Assembly: GCA_009922405.1 (NCBI GenBank)
Contig: RFVZ01000160.1
Location: 1-6,093, forward strand
Source of the DNA: Betaproteobacteria bacterium
GTDB lineage: Bacteria > Pseudomonadota > Gammaproteobacteria > Burkholderiales > Burkholderiaceae_E
DNA: 6,093 nucleotides
Reading direction: 5' to 3'
Shown: positions 5,155 to 6,093 of the stretch, piece by piece
Layout: each line of letters begins with the position of its first letter
Position numbering within the stretch: the stretch's first letter is position 1
Position numbers and translations under genes: made by a program
The notes under the pieces: generated by a model
Databases searched by the model: none
What the model was told of the DNA's origin: nothing
Seen by the model: the letters and a program-made list of their open reading frames with translations, nothing else

Positions 5155-5460
5155 ATGGCGGCCTATTGGGTTGCCCGAGCCCGAATTGATGATCCGGTTC
5201 AATACAAGCGCTATACCGACCTAGTGCCCGCCATCATCGCGTCGCATGGCGGTCGTGTTCTCGCGCGCGGTGGTCGTTTCCAGATCATGGAAGGACCTGA
5301 GGATTTTCATCGATTTATCGTGATCGAGTTCCAGACGCTGGAAGCGGGTGTGGCCTGTTTCCAGTCTCCCGAATATGTGGCTGCGGCGGCGTTCCGACGC
5401 GGCGGCGCAGGGATTGTCGAGAATGTGATTGTCGAGGGTGGGGATGCGACTCCGACTTGA
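5155..5460 (+). CDS. DUF1330 domain protein
   Basis: This 101-residue protein has the typical DUF1330 length and pattern: AAYWVARARIDDPVQYKRYT at the start, then IIASHGGRVLARGG, GPEDFHRFIVIEF, and FQSPEYVAAAAFRRGGA. The family adopts a ferredoxin-like alpha/beta-barrel dimer of unknown biochemical role and often accompanies catabolic or oxidoreductase genes. The ATG follows the stop of the VOC gene by one base (TGAGATG), with AGAGG 9 nt upstream inside that gene, so the two are almost certainly translated together. Confidence 0.88.
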   Translation: MAAYWVARARIDDPVQYKRYTDLVPAIIASHGGRVLARGGRFQIMEGPEDFHRFIVIEFQTLEAGVACFQSPEYVAAAAFRRGGAGIVENVIVEGGDATPT

Positions 5461-5536
5461 CCGGAGCGCAGAGCGATGATCGTTTTTCCCTGAAGTATTC
5501 TAGATTTCGTATTGATATCCCAGAGGAGAGTGAACC

Positions 5537-6093
5537 ATGAAGAAACTGCTTGCGATTGCAACGCTACTGGTCGCGAGTGCGACCTCTAGTTATGCGTCCG
5601 ATCCGGCTAAGGTCAAGATCGGGATTCTCCTGCCCCTGACGGGCACCTTTGCCGCGGTTGCTGAGACCCAGCGAGACGGAGCTCTCCTGGCGATCGACGT
5701 TGTCAATAAGCGCGGCGGCCTCAATATGCCCGCCGGTAAGACCCTGCTTGAAGGTGTTGTGCAGGACGATGAGGCCAAGCAAGATGTCGGCGTTCGGCGC
5801 TACCGCTATATGGTCGAGGAGGGGGTCAAGGGTCTTGGCGGTCAGACGTTTGCGCCGCTGGCTTATGCGATCAACGCGATGGTGAGCAAAGAGCCTCTAC
5901 CGTACTTCCCGGTCTGCGTGATGTCCAAAGAAGCCTTCCAGAAGGGCAAGCTTGCTGAGTCGACCTTCGCGACCGCCTATAGCCCCTGGACTGTCGGATA
6001 CATGGCCGGAACCTCGGCGGTCAAAACTCTCGGGAAGAAAAAGATTTTCTTTCTGGCGCGCTCCGATAGCTTTGGCTGGGATATCCGCGACGG
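5537..6093 (+). CDS. ABC transporter periplasmic substrate-binding protein (LivJ/Peripla_BP_6 type), N-terminal part
   Basis: From ATG 5537, 185 residues run open to the window edge. A signal peptide is clear: MKK, a hydrophobic stretch LLAIATLLVASA, and a likely cleavage after SYA (residue 20). The mature part begins VKIGILLPLTGTFAAVAE, then GALLAIDVVNKRGGLN, then VVQDDEAKQDVGVRR, and IFFLARSDSFGWD, the order seen in type I binding proteins of branched-chain-amino-acid-like ABC importers, which also carry aromatic acids, amides and urea. Full members have about 380-420 residues, so roughly half is present. GAGGAG about 8 nt upstream fixes the start. It lies 76 bp after the DUF1330 gene; permease and ATPase genes would be expected further on. 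Ligand unknown. Confidence 0.9.
   Translation, partial: MKKLLAIATLLVASATSSYASDPAKVKIGILLPLTGTFAAVAETQRDGALLAIDVVNKRGGLNMPAGKTLLEGVVQDDEAKQDVGVRRYRYMVEEGVKGLGGQTFAPLAYAINAMVSKEPLPYFPVCVMSKEAFQKGKLAESTFATAYSPWTVGYMAGTSAVKTLGKKKIFFLARSDSFGWDIRD

Noticed and set aside
5461..5536. Promoter upstream of the binding-protein gene
   Set aside because: TTGACC at 5457-5462 has no matching -10 box at normal spacing, and other AT-rich hexamers there are poorly spaced.

Overview
The window looks like a piece of a moderately GC-rich proteobacterial chromosome, probably gamma- or betaproteobacterial. The reasons are the folD-prlC gene pair, the E. coli-like FolD sequence (GASNIVG in the NADP loop), CCA-encoding tRNA genes and a LivJ-type ABC binding protein. 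I cannot name the genus.

Layout. Positions 1-1134 (minus strand) carry core housekeeping genes: the start of prlC (oligopeptidase A) overlapping the end of folD by 8 bp. On the plus strand, divergent from folD, lies a small tRNA cluster: tRNA-Ala(GGC) at 1263-1338 and tRNA-Glu(TTC) at 1388-1463. A strong intrinsic terminator follows at 1473-1501.

Positions about 1580-2870, immediately downstream of tRNA-Glu, look like the worn remains of an integrated element. They hold, in order: a fragment of the N-terminal arm-binding domain of a tyrosine integrase (plus strand); an intact HigA-family antitoxin gene; a ParE-family toxin gene with a GTG start; an upstream antitoxin gene broken by one in-frame TAA (these three on the minus strand); and a C-terminal fragment of a VapC/FitB-like PIN-domain toxin on the plus strand. 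The integrase fragment, the broken antitoxin and the PIN fragment are not simple ATG-to-stop ORFs and emerge only when frames are read through stops or without a start codon. The toxin-antitoxin operon has lost its cognate antitoxin reading frame, keeps a full-length toxin frame with unusual residues, and carries a second, unrelated antitoxin whose ribosome binding site overlaps the toxin stop codon.

Positions 2944-6093 (plus strand) form a metabolic cluster: an Ldh_2-family NAD(P)-dependent 2-hydroxyacid dehydrogenase, a small single-domain cupin, a VOC-family metalloenzyme, a DUF1330 protein one base downstream, and the start of a periplasmic substrate-binding protein of a branched-chain-amino-acid-type ABC transporter. 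Together these suggest uptake and oxidation of a small organic acid or aromatic-like compound. The substrate cannot be read from the sequence. No CRISPR array, intact transposase or replication origin was seen.
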